DNA of 64,000 nucleotides from Gloeophyllum trabeum ATCC 11539 (Eukaryota; Basidiomycota; Agaricomycetes; Gloeophyllales; Gloeophyllaceae), in contig NW_006920423.1 in assembly GCF_000344685.1 (NCBI RefSeq), forward strand, positions 209,221-273,220. The letters are read 5' to 3'. A program made the position numbers and the translations under genes. Positions 33,043-43,500 of this stretch are shown here, piece by piece. Every line of letters starts with the position of its first letter. The first letter of the stretch is position 1. The notes beneath the pieces were generated by a model that saw only the letters and a program-made list of their open reading frames with translations, ran no database searches and had not been told where the DNA came from.

Positions 33043-34037
33043 ATGGAGCCTACACCCAGAGGAAGGAGCAGAGCTCGCGGGCGAGGTGCAAGGGGAGGAC
33101 GCGCACGCGGTCGAGGAGGCGGGAACACCGCAACCGGTCCCAAAATCCATCAAACTGGCCTAGCCATCGTCGGTAAAATCAAGCGTTGCTCAGTCACCGT
33201 GCGGCCTGGTCTTGCCTGCTGATTATGTACGCACAGATGACCCATCGCCGCCGCTTGTACTCGGCACTGTCATGGAGGTGCATTCAACCGCCCTAGTAAT
33301 CGTTGGTAATAGATCCATCCCCTGCTCGATAGTCCTGCCCTTTGAGTGCTTACCGTGCGCATGTAGACCCACCAATCAACAGCACGGACACCGACGACGC
33401 GAGCAGCACCGTGATCGAGTCGGACTCGGACTTCGACGACGGCGGCTACGAGCGCATGATGCGGCGCATGCGCCTCGAAGACGACGCCGCCGCGCGCGCC
33501 TACTTCGGCGACGCGCCCCTCCCCCCGCCCACCGGGGCCGCTCTCATCGGCAAAGAGACCATCGGCGGCGTGCTCGAGGAGGACCCCTCGCGCGACCCGC
33601 GGCTCAGCGCGATCCTGCCCGCGTCCATGTCGTTCTCCATCTCCGTCCACCCGCTGCACATACCCAACACGCGCGCGATGTGGTCTAGCGTGTCCACCAC
33701 CTCCATCGTCGACTGGCGCTTCGTCCGGCTCGCGGGGCTGCTCCCGCAGATGGTGCTCCTGCGCCCCGGGATCGACCGCGTGGCGCTTGGGGGCGTGCTG
33801 GGCGGATCGCACATGGACGTCTACGGCAGGGTGGACGTCCTCTTTGACGCGCACGGGTACGAGTTCGAGCTGCCCTGCTGGGTGGTCGACATTGGGTTCC
33901 CGGTGGAGATGGTCCTGGGCCATGACTAGATCGAGGACTTCCACTTGCACGTGCAGACGGGAGCTAGGCCACTACGCGTAGCCAAGGCCGACGCAAGAAA
34001 AGCCAGAGCCGTCGAAGACGAGTACCGCACGAGATAG
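33043..34037 (+). pseudogene. Retropepsin-like paralogue, copy 2, with premature TAG
   Basis: Exons 33043–33172, 33237–33305 and 33367–33929; 253 codons before an in-frame TAG at 33927–33929. The paralogue has TGG (Trp of NDWVEKF) at that place. After the TAG the frame stays open to the ancestral stop at 34035–34037 and still ends AVEDEYRTR, matching copy 1 (AVEDKYRTR). The N-terminus is again Arg-Gly-rich (RGRSRARGRGARGGRARGRG). The catalytic triplet is degenerate here too (MWSSVSTTSIVDWRFVRLAG). The coding part is much more GC-rich than copy 1. Loss of the last 36 residues may be tolerated, so it could still be expressed as a truncated protein. Confidence 0.65.
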
Positions 34038-34437
34038 GCATTCAGGGCGTGATAGACGGCAATAGAGCTGTAGCAGGCGGAGCAGCGCCGAATGCGCAAG
34101 AAGTAATAATATCTTGTACAGCAGTGTGAGTCAGTATAGTCAGAATGAAGTCGTGATTCCACGACGGCAGTTCCTCGTAAGCACATCCCCGGACCCTTTT
34201 GAGGCTCCAATAGCCATGACTCACGATTCATACGGCAAGCAGATAGAGTTCCGCATCCCAGCAAGGGCGATGTATCATGAGATTCGTGGATATATCCAAG
34301 ATACAAAATGGGGCGTATATCAAGCACAGTGATACTCACGGGGTATACCGTACGATCGGCATACCATTAGTGCGGCCCAGCGCTGTGACCTGAACAGCCG
34401 GTGGATGATACAGTAAGTACCAGACGTCTACAGCATC
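34038..34437. other. Convergent intergenic region
   Basis: 400 bp between the ancestral stop of the retropepsin-like paralogue and the isocitrate dehydrogenase stop. No gene or motif recognised. Confidence 0.4.
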
Positions 34438-36275
34438 TTAGAGCTTCGCGCCCCGCGAAGCAAGCTTGGAGTTGAGGCGTTTCTGCACGATCCCATGAGT
34501 TCGCCGGAAGCTCCCGACGAGAACCAAGGCAAAGACTCACCCCAACAGCATCCATGTACTCATTCGTCAGCACCCAGTGCTCCCGCTTCATATTTTTCCC
34601 ATGGATCGCCAGCGCAAGATCCTTCGTCATAATCCCCTCCTGGTCAATCACCTCCACGCATGCCGCCTCCAAATCCTGGCAGAACTGGCGGAGGGCGTCG
34701 TTCCCGTCCAGCTTCGCGCGGTGAATCAGACCACGCGTCCACGCGAAGATGCTCGCGACGGGGTTCGTCGACGTCTCGTTGCCCTTCTGGTACTCGCGGT
34801 AGTGCCGCGTGACCGTCCCATGCGCGGCCTCGCTCTCGACGACGTCGCCATCCGGTGTTATTAGCTCGGAGGTCATCATGCCCAGGCTGCCGAAGCCCTG
34901 CGCGAGGATGTCGGACTGTACGTCGCCGTCGTAGTTCTTGCACGCCCAGACGAACCCGCCCGAGGACTTGATTGCCTGTGCGACCATGTCGTCGATCAGC
35001 CGGTGCTCGTAGTAGATGCCGAGTTTCTCGAATTCCGACTTGTATTGCCTAAGAGGTTGGGTTGGGGGATGAGCTATCTGCTTCAGAGGGAAGACTCACG
35101 TGTCGTAGATCTCCTGGAATATATCCTTGAAGCGACCGTCGTACTTCTTCAAGATAGTATTCTTCGTCGACATGAACTATACCCAGGCTCATGACCATTC
35201 ATTGTAGGCATCGACCCAATTCAACATACCAGCGTCATCTTCTTGGACAGAGCCATCTTGAAGGAGGAGTGCGCGAAACCGCTTATTGACTAGGCACATA
35301 GTGAGCGATAATTCGTCGAAGAAAGGTGACCAGAACTCACGTCGTCAGTGTTGTACATACTCAGGGCAACACCTTTGCCCTTGAAATCATAAACATCCAG
35401 AGTCGTCTTCTCGCCTCCGTTATCCGGAGTGAAGACAAGCTGGAGTTTCCCGGGGCCTGGTGCAATGAAGTCGGTTGCACGGTACTGACAAACGCATTCA
35501 GCTACCGATTTCATAGAAGGATTGGGCAAAATATACCTGATCACCGAAAGCGTGACGTCCAATGACAATGGGCTTGACCCACCCAGGCACGGGCTTGGGA
35601 ATCTTCTCGAGGATGATGGGTTCACGGAATACGGTACCACCGAGAATGTTACGGATCTGCATCGCGTTGAACACAGCATAGCTTGGGGATGCCCAAAAGT
35701 AACACGCACAGTTCCGTTTGGACTCTTCCACATCTGCTTCAGGTTGAATTCCTTGACACGAGCCTCGTCGGGGGTGATGGTAGCGCACTTGATACCAACC
35801 TTGTGTTCAAGGATGGCATTTGCAGCGTCTACCGTTACTTGGTCGTTCGTCTGTGGGAATTCTCAGTCGAGAACCGACCCCCTGAGTCTGGTGAACATAC
35901 TGCATCACGGTATTCCAGTCCTAGATCGTAATACTTGATATCTAGTTCTAGATAAGGCAAGATGAGCTGAAGTAGACCCAGTCAGTACGAAATGAGGCGA
36001 GTAGGACATGCGAACGGACCTCCTCTCGGATCTTCTTCCATATGATCCTTGTCATCTCATCTCCGTCTAGCTCTACGACCGGGTTCTTTACAGCAATCTT
36101 CTGCTCTGAATTCAATGCAGATCATGAAGCTACTCCATTCGATCTTCCATGAAACCATGATCGACGTACGCAATCTAGCCATGCTTGTTGCAAAACCTCT
36201 ATGCAGCTGTCCAGCAGAGGACGCAGCCAGCCACGCTGACCGCTTGTGAGTGGAGAGGAGCGTTCGTGACAGCAT
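34438..36275 (-). CDS. IDP1: NADP-dependent isocitrate dehydrogenase, probably dual-targeted
   Basis: About ten exons, roughly 450 aa. The start (ATG 36275) gives [20 protein letters not shown], a basic/hydroxylated mitochondrial presequence. Family motifs follow: [138 protein letters not shown] and [20 protein letters not shown]. The last exon reads [14 protein letters not shown], ending at the TAA at 34440–34438. AKL is a type-1 peroxisomal signal. A second ATG (MARLQQKIAVKN) follows the presequence and could start a form lacking it. The enzyme makes 2-oxoglutarate and NADPH. One donor is weak (gtccgt) but restores the conserved protein. Confidence 0.93.
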
Positions 36276-37790
36276 GTTTGACGGCGCTCCGACGGGTGGG
36301 GTAGACCGGCTTGGGCAATGTATCTGCCCGCTTTAACGTCGCGGTCGAGCAGAAAAGCGTGAAAGTGCGCAGGCTGCGTTAAGTACCGCGCGAGCCGTAC
36401 TCAGGTCTGCGAAAGTCGTTAGAAAGAACAGGGGACGGCAGAACAGCGGAGTAAGCGTTCTCGAGGCAGCTGACCATCGTGCATGTCGGCGGTGGGAACA
36501 TACCCGTTTCGGCCGAATTTAAGAGGCTTTGCATATGTTTTCTCTGTACATGTTGCTCGCTGCCACAATCTCTAGATCTAGTGGCCATGGAGGGTTTCCT
36601 CATTTTGCTGATCTTTGTCTTATATGAGGTGACTCATTGCTTGAGGAGATAACATCGTATATTTATTGCCGGAGGTTTCTCCTCTTTCCACGCTGTCTGC
36701 GCTGGCTTCTCACCGGATTTCGAAGCGTGGATTCTACATGTAAAAAGACTGTTGCATCAGTTCTGGGTCGGATGCACGAGCAATATAGATTCCTAAGCGG
36801 TATGCGGACCCTAGAGTAGGACAACTCATCGGGATGACAGACAAGAAATCCCAGGATCTGCCTATCCGGTAGCCTCGCAGCAATTCCACGCGTGGAAGAC
36901 TGAGACGGTCTCGCGTACGTGCTCAGGACCGCGTATCAAGAGCAGCGTCTTGAACTGGATTCCAGTCTGTTCTTTGTGGATGGTGCTGATAGAATGTGAC
37001 TATACCCGCGAGAGCTGTATTGGTTCAAGTGCAAGCTTTGAACCCAAAACACCCTCAAAAGTGGCCGACCGCTGAAGTGAGTCAAAGATTTCGAGCAGTC
37101 GGCTAGACCGGAGAGTAGTACCCGTAAGCTATGGCTTGCGCATAGCATCCCTCCACTCTAGCCTTCTGCCCGGAATCAATGCTGGCAATGCTTCACGCAA
37201 TTCCTGAACTTTGGATTTGCCTCTGTCCTGGTCAGTCTCTTACTTCACGAAAGCAATGCTAGGGCACTTGCCGTAGGCTCGCTGTTTCTTGGGCCATCCC
37301 GGAAGACGGTGTGCATCACTCCTGGTTCCGCAATCACATAGTCGTGTTTATAATGCACTGGTCAAGCGACTCCTTCGTTGGTGTGTGTCTACAGATGAAC
37401 CTGTCACTACTCCCTTACCGACCATGCATTGCGATCGGCAGTGTAAACAGGCGAGCTCCCTCGCAGTATGAAATGTTCTGCGAGTACGACCCGAATTTCG
37501 ACACACGACGTCCGAATGATTTTCCAGATTTTCCCATTTCTTACAACACTGCAATACACATATAGAATACAATAACGAAATCGAATCTTCTGCAGACCAA
37601 GAATACATTGGTTTCATCCACAACCGAACTCCTCATATCTGCCGGTAATCGTGCGTTAGATCCCGCACACTGTGATTGTCCACTTTGGCATAATGATGAA
37701 ACGCAACCTGGAAACACGGTGAGCCCCTTCAGATCTCCGTCACATTACTTGGGAGGACTCACGGTTGGGGGAGTGAAAGTGCGAGCGAGT
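36276..37790. other. Intergenic region, no gene recognised
   Basis: About 1.5 kb upstream of the isocitrate dehydrogenase and downstream of pheromone precursor 2. Only short open frames; I specifically looked for Ste3-like membrane segments and for further CaaX-ending small frames and saw none. An intron-like GTGAGTCC donor near 37760 (minus) suggests that pheromone 2 has a 3' UTR intron. Confidence 0.45.
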
Positions 37791-37904
37791 TCAAGCTACG
37801 ACGCAGTAGCTCCAGCCGCCTCCGCCGCCGTTCTCCTCGTTAACAGGGCCGGTGATGACGGGGGCGTCCTCGATGATGGGAGCGGTGGTAGTGAAGGCGT
37901 CCAT
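37791..37904 (-). CDS. Lipopeptide mating pheromone precursor 2 (CaaX type)
   Basis: A 37-residue frame from ATG 37904 to TGA 37793–37791. It begins MDAFTTTAPIIEDAPV and ends GGWSYCVVA. The CVVA CaaX box and the MDAF start are shared with precursor 1, as is the pattern of an acidic site before a Gly run: NEEN here, where precursor 1 has DEER. The mature peptide would be near GGGGGWSYC, differing from precursor 1 mainly at the aromatic position (Trp for Phe, preceded by Gly for Ala). The two genes point away from each other, about 7 kb apart. The NEEN site is a variant of the usual Glu-Arg cleavage motif. Confidence 0.88.
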   Translation of the reverse strand: MDAFTTTAPIIEDAPVITGPVNEENGGGGGWSYCVVA

Positions 37905-38824
37905 TGTGGGCGGTAAAAAGGTGAGGATGGCGAAGGACGAAGGGAGGCTTGGGTAGGCAAATTCCTGGGTTGGATTCGACCTGGGGGAAATGAGCGAAGT
38001 CCTCCTCCCTTTTATCCCCCGCGAGAGGACATGTCTCAGACACTGTGTGGCCGACAGCGCCTGCCGCTTGGTGTCGGTGTGGCTTATTGTCTCCCAGCAG
38101 CCCCAGATGTTGCGTTTCACAAGACATTCTGGATTGTCGAGTTCCGCGCGGTATCTTCGAGGCAGAGCTCGTCGGTGAGACACGGGTTCCAATTTCCGGA
38201 CAATTAACGACTGCCACAGGCCACATCGACCTTCTCATTTCTCGTCCTGGGTACCCGACTGTGGCTGTCTTTACTTCAGCTACGGCCCTCCCTTGGGCAC
38301 AATGTCTCATCTTTTCTTTGTGCGCTTGCAATCTACGAGGACAGGCACCCGAATAACCATCGGGTGATATACCGTTCACCCGCAGCTTGCCAGTTCAGTG
38401 AGAGCGGGATGACATTCCGGCTCCAATCAACAATAGTGGTCCAGGCACATAATTAACGGACGTCAGCATCCACAACCCGACTGACTCTGCTTACTGTACT
38501 CAGATGGCAATATCGTGGATTCTTCCCCAATTTTGAAGACCGATCGAAAACATCATCTTACCCCTAACCCCTAGATCTACTCCGAGCAGCCTCTGTACGG
38601 TCCTGAAATTCCCGAACGAATCGATCACTGGCGTACTGCTTACTGTAGCAGAGGGCCGAGGCTGTACGTCGGGTGTGGCCACCTCTACTCGAGTTCAGAC
38701 TGCATGCCTTCCATACATTACACTCAATTCCCACTAACTACCAAGACCAGAGATACAATGTAATGGTGGTACAGAGGTGTAATGACTCCTCCACGAAACC
38801 ATCACGACACGCGAAACGAACTGC
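37905..38824. other. Pheromone 2 promoter region and 3' flank of the acyl-CoA ligase
   Basis: About 920 bp. The left part carries the pheromone TATA element (38008–38015). Nothing else is recognised. Confidence 0.45.
38008..38015 (-). promoter_or_regulatory. TATA box of pheromone precursor 2
   Basis: On the minus strand ATAAAAGG is located 104–111 bp before the start codon, mirroring precursor 1. Confidence 0.6.
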
Positions 38825-41402
38825 CTACAACTTGGCCTGTCGTGAATTTGAGTATTTGCCCTGTTCGTACAACTGCACTTCTATCCCTTTGCAGTCCTTG
38901 AAGAGACGTCGCCTGGAAAATACGCGGAAGTGAGCGGATGGTATTGTCATTCCGCAATTTAGTGCATACAGGATCTTTCCCGATGGGTTCTTGGGCACCT
39001 GGTCTATGAACAGGATACCACCCTTCAACCTAATCCAGAGTCCATGTTACCATCATCCTCAAATTCACAAAGCTGCACCGCGCACCATTTATACTTAATC
39101 AGCCTCGTCTCAACGCGTTTATTAAGTTCATCCGCCAATGCGACAAGTTCAGCGCATGGCTTGTTGCTCTTTACCGACTTCTCCAAGAGCGATCGGTCCA
39201 TAGGCACGACATACGCCCTGGGGTATTCCGTGGCATCCTCAGGGCTGTAGATAGCGCCGACGGCGACGTCTGCAACTTGTGGGTGGCCTGCTAACACGCC
39301 CTCGATCTCGACCGGCGAGCACTGGAAGCCAGAGGATTTGATCATGTCCTTCATGCGGTCCGTTATTTGACTGCATGGAAATCGTTAATGCGGAGCGGGA
39401 GATGTGCAAGAAATGAGGTACGCACAGGTTGTCAGACTTGTCCAGCTTACCGATGTCGCCTGTATACCAGGAGACCAACTACCATTAGCGTCAGCCTCAT
39501 TTCCTACGAGCCCTACATACCGGAACGATACCACCCATCCGGCGTCAGTGCCTCGCTCGTGGACTCCGGGTCATTCAGATACCCTGACATTAACGCGGGC
39601 GACCTGGAGTAGTCCATCAAAAGTCTGTGAGCGTCCCTCCTAAAACCCGAAGTCGACACTCAACTTACTTTATCCAAATTTCGCCCTCCTCTCCCAACGG
39701 CAATGCTGCAGACTGCTGTTCAGTGCTGCACTTAAGTCACTCAAGAGTAGACGTACTTCGTCCCGACCCTTCCGCGTCGACGATCTTGACCACAAGACCA
39801 GGCGTGGGCTTACCAGTATTGCCCAGTAACGGTTTGAGTTCCTCCCATGTGTCAGCGTACTGCGCCGTGATCCCGCCTGCTTCGCTGGACCCGTAGCCAA
39901 GTTTGATCATGACTATACCCAAGTCAGTGAGGAGCGGTGCTTGTAAGACTGAGAGACGCACCGCCCAGTCGGTCGTACACTGTCCGAATGACGTCCGCTG
40001 CTAGAGGAGCACCGCCTGAGGAACAGCCTCGCAGTGAGGATAAATCGTATTTTCCCACTGAACCCTACGTGAGCAAGAGGGGCGTATAATTGAGTTCAGA
40101 ATCACTGACACAGGGGGGTCTTTGCTAAAGCGACCGCAACACTAAACAATATTGAGCGTTTCTATTGCGCGGGGAAATTGCACACTGCAGACTTACGGTG
40201 GGGCCATGTGGATATATGTAGCTCGATGCGCTTCCACCAAGCGGAGGAAGAGCTCTAGCTCGAACTGAATAGACGTCAATATATGTCCCCGAGGGCTTGA
40301 ATGCGAACTGAACGACGAACACGAGGAAGAACCACGATAGAAACACCCATAGCCGGGCCGAGCAAGGCGACGCACGCCAATCCAAGAACATGGAAGAAAG
40401 GTACAACTGTTCCTTAAGACCGTCGAGCTCTGCATTTGCGCAATAAGAGGAAATATACGTACACGCGACTTCAACTTCATCCGGCCCCATCCATTGCTGT
40501 CCATACCTCTGTGTAACAACCCCGGCGCAAACAGCTCTATGGCTCAAGACAACACCCTTGCTCTTCCCCGATGTACCGCTCGACCAGAGAATGAAGCATA
40601 CTCTCTTAGCCACCTCCTCCGGCGACCATCCGTCCATCTGGAATCCAGGCTTTCCGAGGAGCCATTTCCAGTCCGCTGTGAGCCATCCGTCATGGCCTGA
40701 CTTGGGCGTAACGGTCTGAGGGTTGCCGTCGTACAGCCCATAGTCGTCATGGGTTACATCTACGATGAAGACGCGCCCACATTCCTTGTAAATGCGCGCC
40801 TGCTCTTTGTCATCCAGCTGTTTCGCTGCCTCTTTCAGGGTTGAAAGTCCAGTTGGCGTGGTAATAATGACAGCTGGGCGGGCTGTGTGCAAGACATGGA
40901 GGAGTTCGCCAGGTGTGTAGAAAGGGTTACACATAGTCCTGCAAGGAGGATGTAACATTATGGACGAGTATTGGAGTACGAACGATCATACGTACACAGT
41001 AAGCCCTGCGGCAGCTGCCCCCAGCATTATCGGAACATACGGCAAGCAATTTGGCAGATGAAGCAGAACCGGCGAGGATACTGTGTACGGTGCGTCTCCC
41101 TTCAAGGGGGAGGGCCTCAGACCAACCTTACTCCTGAACCCATCCGCGAGCCTCTCCACGTCCTGCTTCAGCCGCAGCCAACTGATCTGCGCGCCAGTAT
41201 GCGGGTGAATGAAAATCGGCCTTGCTGGCGGTATGTGATGCTTCAACCCGGCTTTCCGGAGATACTCTGTCGGGGCATGGGTAACAGCCACCTTCGACTC
41301 ATGGAAGGGGTTGCTGAAGACGTATGACACGACGTTCGTCTCAGGTATTGGCACGTTCGCGGTTTCAAGACCGGCGATGGATTCGCGAGACGTCGCCGAC
41401 AT
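38825..41402 (-). CDS. Acyl-CoA / 4-coumarate-CoA ligase-like enzyme with peroxisomal signal
   Basis: About twelve exons, roughly 640 aa, from ATG 41402 (MSATSRESIAGLETANVPIP) to TAG 38827–38825. Adenylate-forming motifs are in order: LHLPNCLPYVPIMLGAAAAG, VCFILWSSGTSGKSKGVVLS (P-loop A3), EAHRATYIHMAPPVAVALAK, DLSSLRGCSSGGAPL, KLGYGSSEAGGITAQY, DGWYRSGDIGKLDKSDNL (A7), ITDRMKDMIKSSGFQCSPVE (A8) and VPKNPSGKILRRLFKD (A10, catalytic Lys present once the last intron is removed). The protein ends SNSRQAKL, a type-1 peroxisomal signal. The family activates fatty, aromatic or benzoic acids as CoA thioesters. No transmembrane segment is evident. The substrate cannot be named from sequence alone. 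It lies 0.9 kb from the pheromone gene. Confidence 0.88.
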
Positions 41403-42989
41403 GGTTTAGAACACAAGGCAGACAGTCATGACAGCCCGGTGAAGCGGACGACGACATTATAGAACTTGCAGTGTCGAATGTGGGGGTGAATTGGGTATAT
41501 AGTTTATCCGGAAATTACCCCGCACCCCGCATTCGATAACTCAGACAGTGCGCTTTCTGCGATGATATGCGTATACCATGCGTCAAAACAGACTCTCCAT
41601 ACGGCTTACACTGGTACAACTGGAATGACTGCGACGAGAGCAGCCCAAGCAGCCATCAATATGTCTGGGACTCGCTATGTATACGTTCTCATGTTTATAA
41701 GCAACCCTCAGGCGCTTCTGCTTCCCCAGGTAGAACATTTAGCAGCTAATGCACCATCTGGACCTCATGCACGTCAGCTCGCAGGAGTAAATGCTGCGGG
41801 GGAAACGGACACGTCTGGTTAAGAAGCACTGATGGCGGCCGAACATCGCAGCGACTATACCTTTTCACTCAAGTTACAAGTCAGTTGACGCTTCAACTAG
41901 TACCTAGGTTGAGTGAATGCACCTGAAGGCACATCGGATTTCCCTATGGATGGACTCACGGCTGATGTTCCGAAACCCTCCACCACTATAGCGGATACGG
42001 CCTTGCTCCAGTCACGGCCATGTCTTTTTGGCTCAAGCTTCGACCAAACAGGAGCGTTGTCTTGATAGCAAGACGCACAGGATCGTCTTCAGACTCTACC
42101 CGGTTGAGAGGCCTGCATGGAGCTCGATAGCCGCAAGTGACACATCCACACATCCGGAGGGACGGTGTCCTTGGACCCGACCAGCAAGTCTAGCGCAGTC
42201 CGTGCGTCGCAGAGCGAGACAGCGGTGTGCCTTCATCTCGGAACACCACAGGCAGACCTACCGTCTCAAAGACATAGTCAAGCTCGGTGCACCAAAAGCG
42301 GTAACGCGCGGTCACCGGCCCTTCCGAGACGAATGTCGCCCGATGGCAACGAGGTGGGCTGTCTTCCATGATGAATGGTATGATGTCCTTCAGCAAAGCG
42401 CAAATGCAACGGTACGCACCGTGGCGAATGTATTTCAGGATAAATCGACACACTTGGAGTGGAGACCTCCCCTTCACGAGGCTCACGCCTCAACTACGAA
42501 ACAGCGGGACCATATTCCGGGATCGAATGTGCGGTATCCACTGCGGAGGATGCACTTCACATTATCAGGAATATTGCTTCAGCGGGGAGAATGTGTCGGC
42601 AGATTAAGGATCCCAGGGGCATCGCGGTGGGCCGTGGCCAAAACCCATTCGACCGTGGCAGCCGTTGTATCACATTGGATGACAAGAACTCAAGACGGAA
42701 TTGAACTGTCATAAATTCTCTGCCAGGATTGGCGACGAATGTTGGCAGGCTGCTGACCCAGTGATGAACGCCTAGTGGCTTACGATCATTCCGGGATGGC
42801 AGGGAGCTGCCGTTGGCGGGTATTCTCCGAGTTACATTGGAGTTCCTGGTCCCCACTCTGCCTGTCTTTGCGGCAGCAAACTTTCACGATGAAGGAACAC
42901 CCCTCATCCTGTTAGAACGGATCGAGCCCACCGAGTCTGACTCCCGTGCGCTATCCAGGAGCATTACAACAAAGCACTCTTGCGATCTT
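41403..42989. other. Gene-poor interval
   Basis: About 1.6 kb between the acyl-CoA ligase start and the MFS relic. The longest open frame (42028–42714, plus) has no recognisable domain. Nothing else supported. Confidence 0.4.
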
Positions 42990-43500
42990 TTATCCCATCT
43001 TCGCCTTCAGATCCCTCCACAGGGTCCTGAACATGACGCCGCCAATCCCGACCACAGCAATCTGCAAGCCTAAGCAGTCAGGCATACCTACCTTCACGCC
43101 AGCGCCTCCCCACACAGCCTCCGTAACCCGCCCAGTGTAATTACTGTACTGGATCGCGAGACTGATACGACTATTCCACTCCCCGGGAAGCTGCTTGGAC
43201 AGGAGACTGAGCGTTCACGTGCTAGCAATATTGAACCCGAGCACGACAAGGAACCAACAGAAATATACGGTCCCGATCTGCACGTTATTCCTCTTCAGGA
43301 GGGCGATCATGAGCAGCAAACCAGCTAGGCCGATGGCGGAGCCCACCGCGAGCGTATGCCGGTCCTGCACGCGTCGCGCGACGAACAGGTTCGCCAGTAG
43401 GAACGGGAAGGTGGTGATCCCGCCGAGCGCGATGAGGTTTCCCGCGGAGAAGGGCTAGTAGGAGAAGGCCTAGGCGGTGTAGAGTTTGCTTCTTCCCAGG
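42990..43500 (-). pseudogene. C-terminal relic of an MFS transporter
   Basis: On the minus strand the reading AGNLIALGGITTFPFLLANL, then GSAIGLAGLLLMIALLKRNN, then TVYFCWFLVVLGFNIAST, then NYTGRVTEAVWGGAGVK, a short intron, and IAVVGIGGVMFRTLWRDLKA is the last third of a major-facilitator protein. Three in-frame stops interrupt it: TAG at 43472–43470 and 43457–43455 and TGA at 43217–43215. The natural stop is TAA at 42992–42990. The N-terminal two thirds are absent. A dead fragment. Confidence 0.65.

Noticed and set aside
36276..37790. Search for a Ste3 pheromone receptor between the pheromone genes
   Set aside because: No run of seven hydrophobic segments on either strand, even allowing introns.
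38825..39028. Reading the acyl-CoA ligase end without splicing
   Set aside because: The unspliced frame disrupts the conserved PSGKILRR motif; removing a GTATGC…CCAG intron restores it.
42028..42714. A 228-codon plus frame between the acyl-CoA ligase and the MFS relic
   Set aside because: No recognisable domain and composition like random sequence; the opposite strand is equally open in places.
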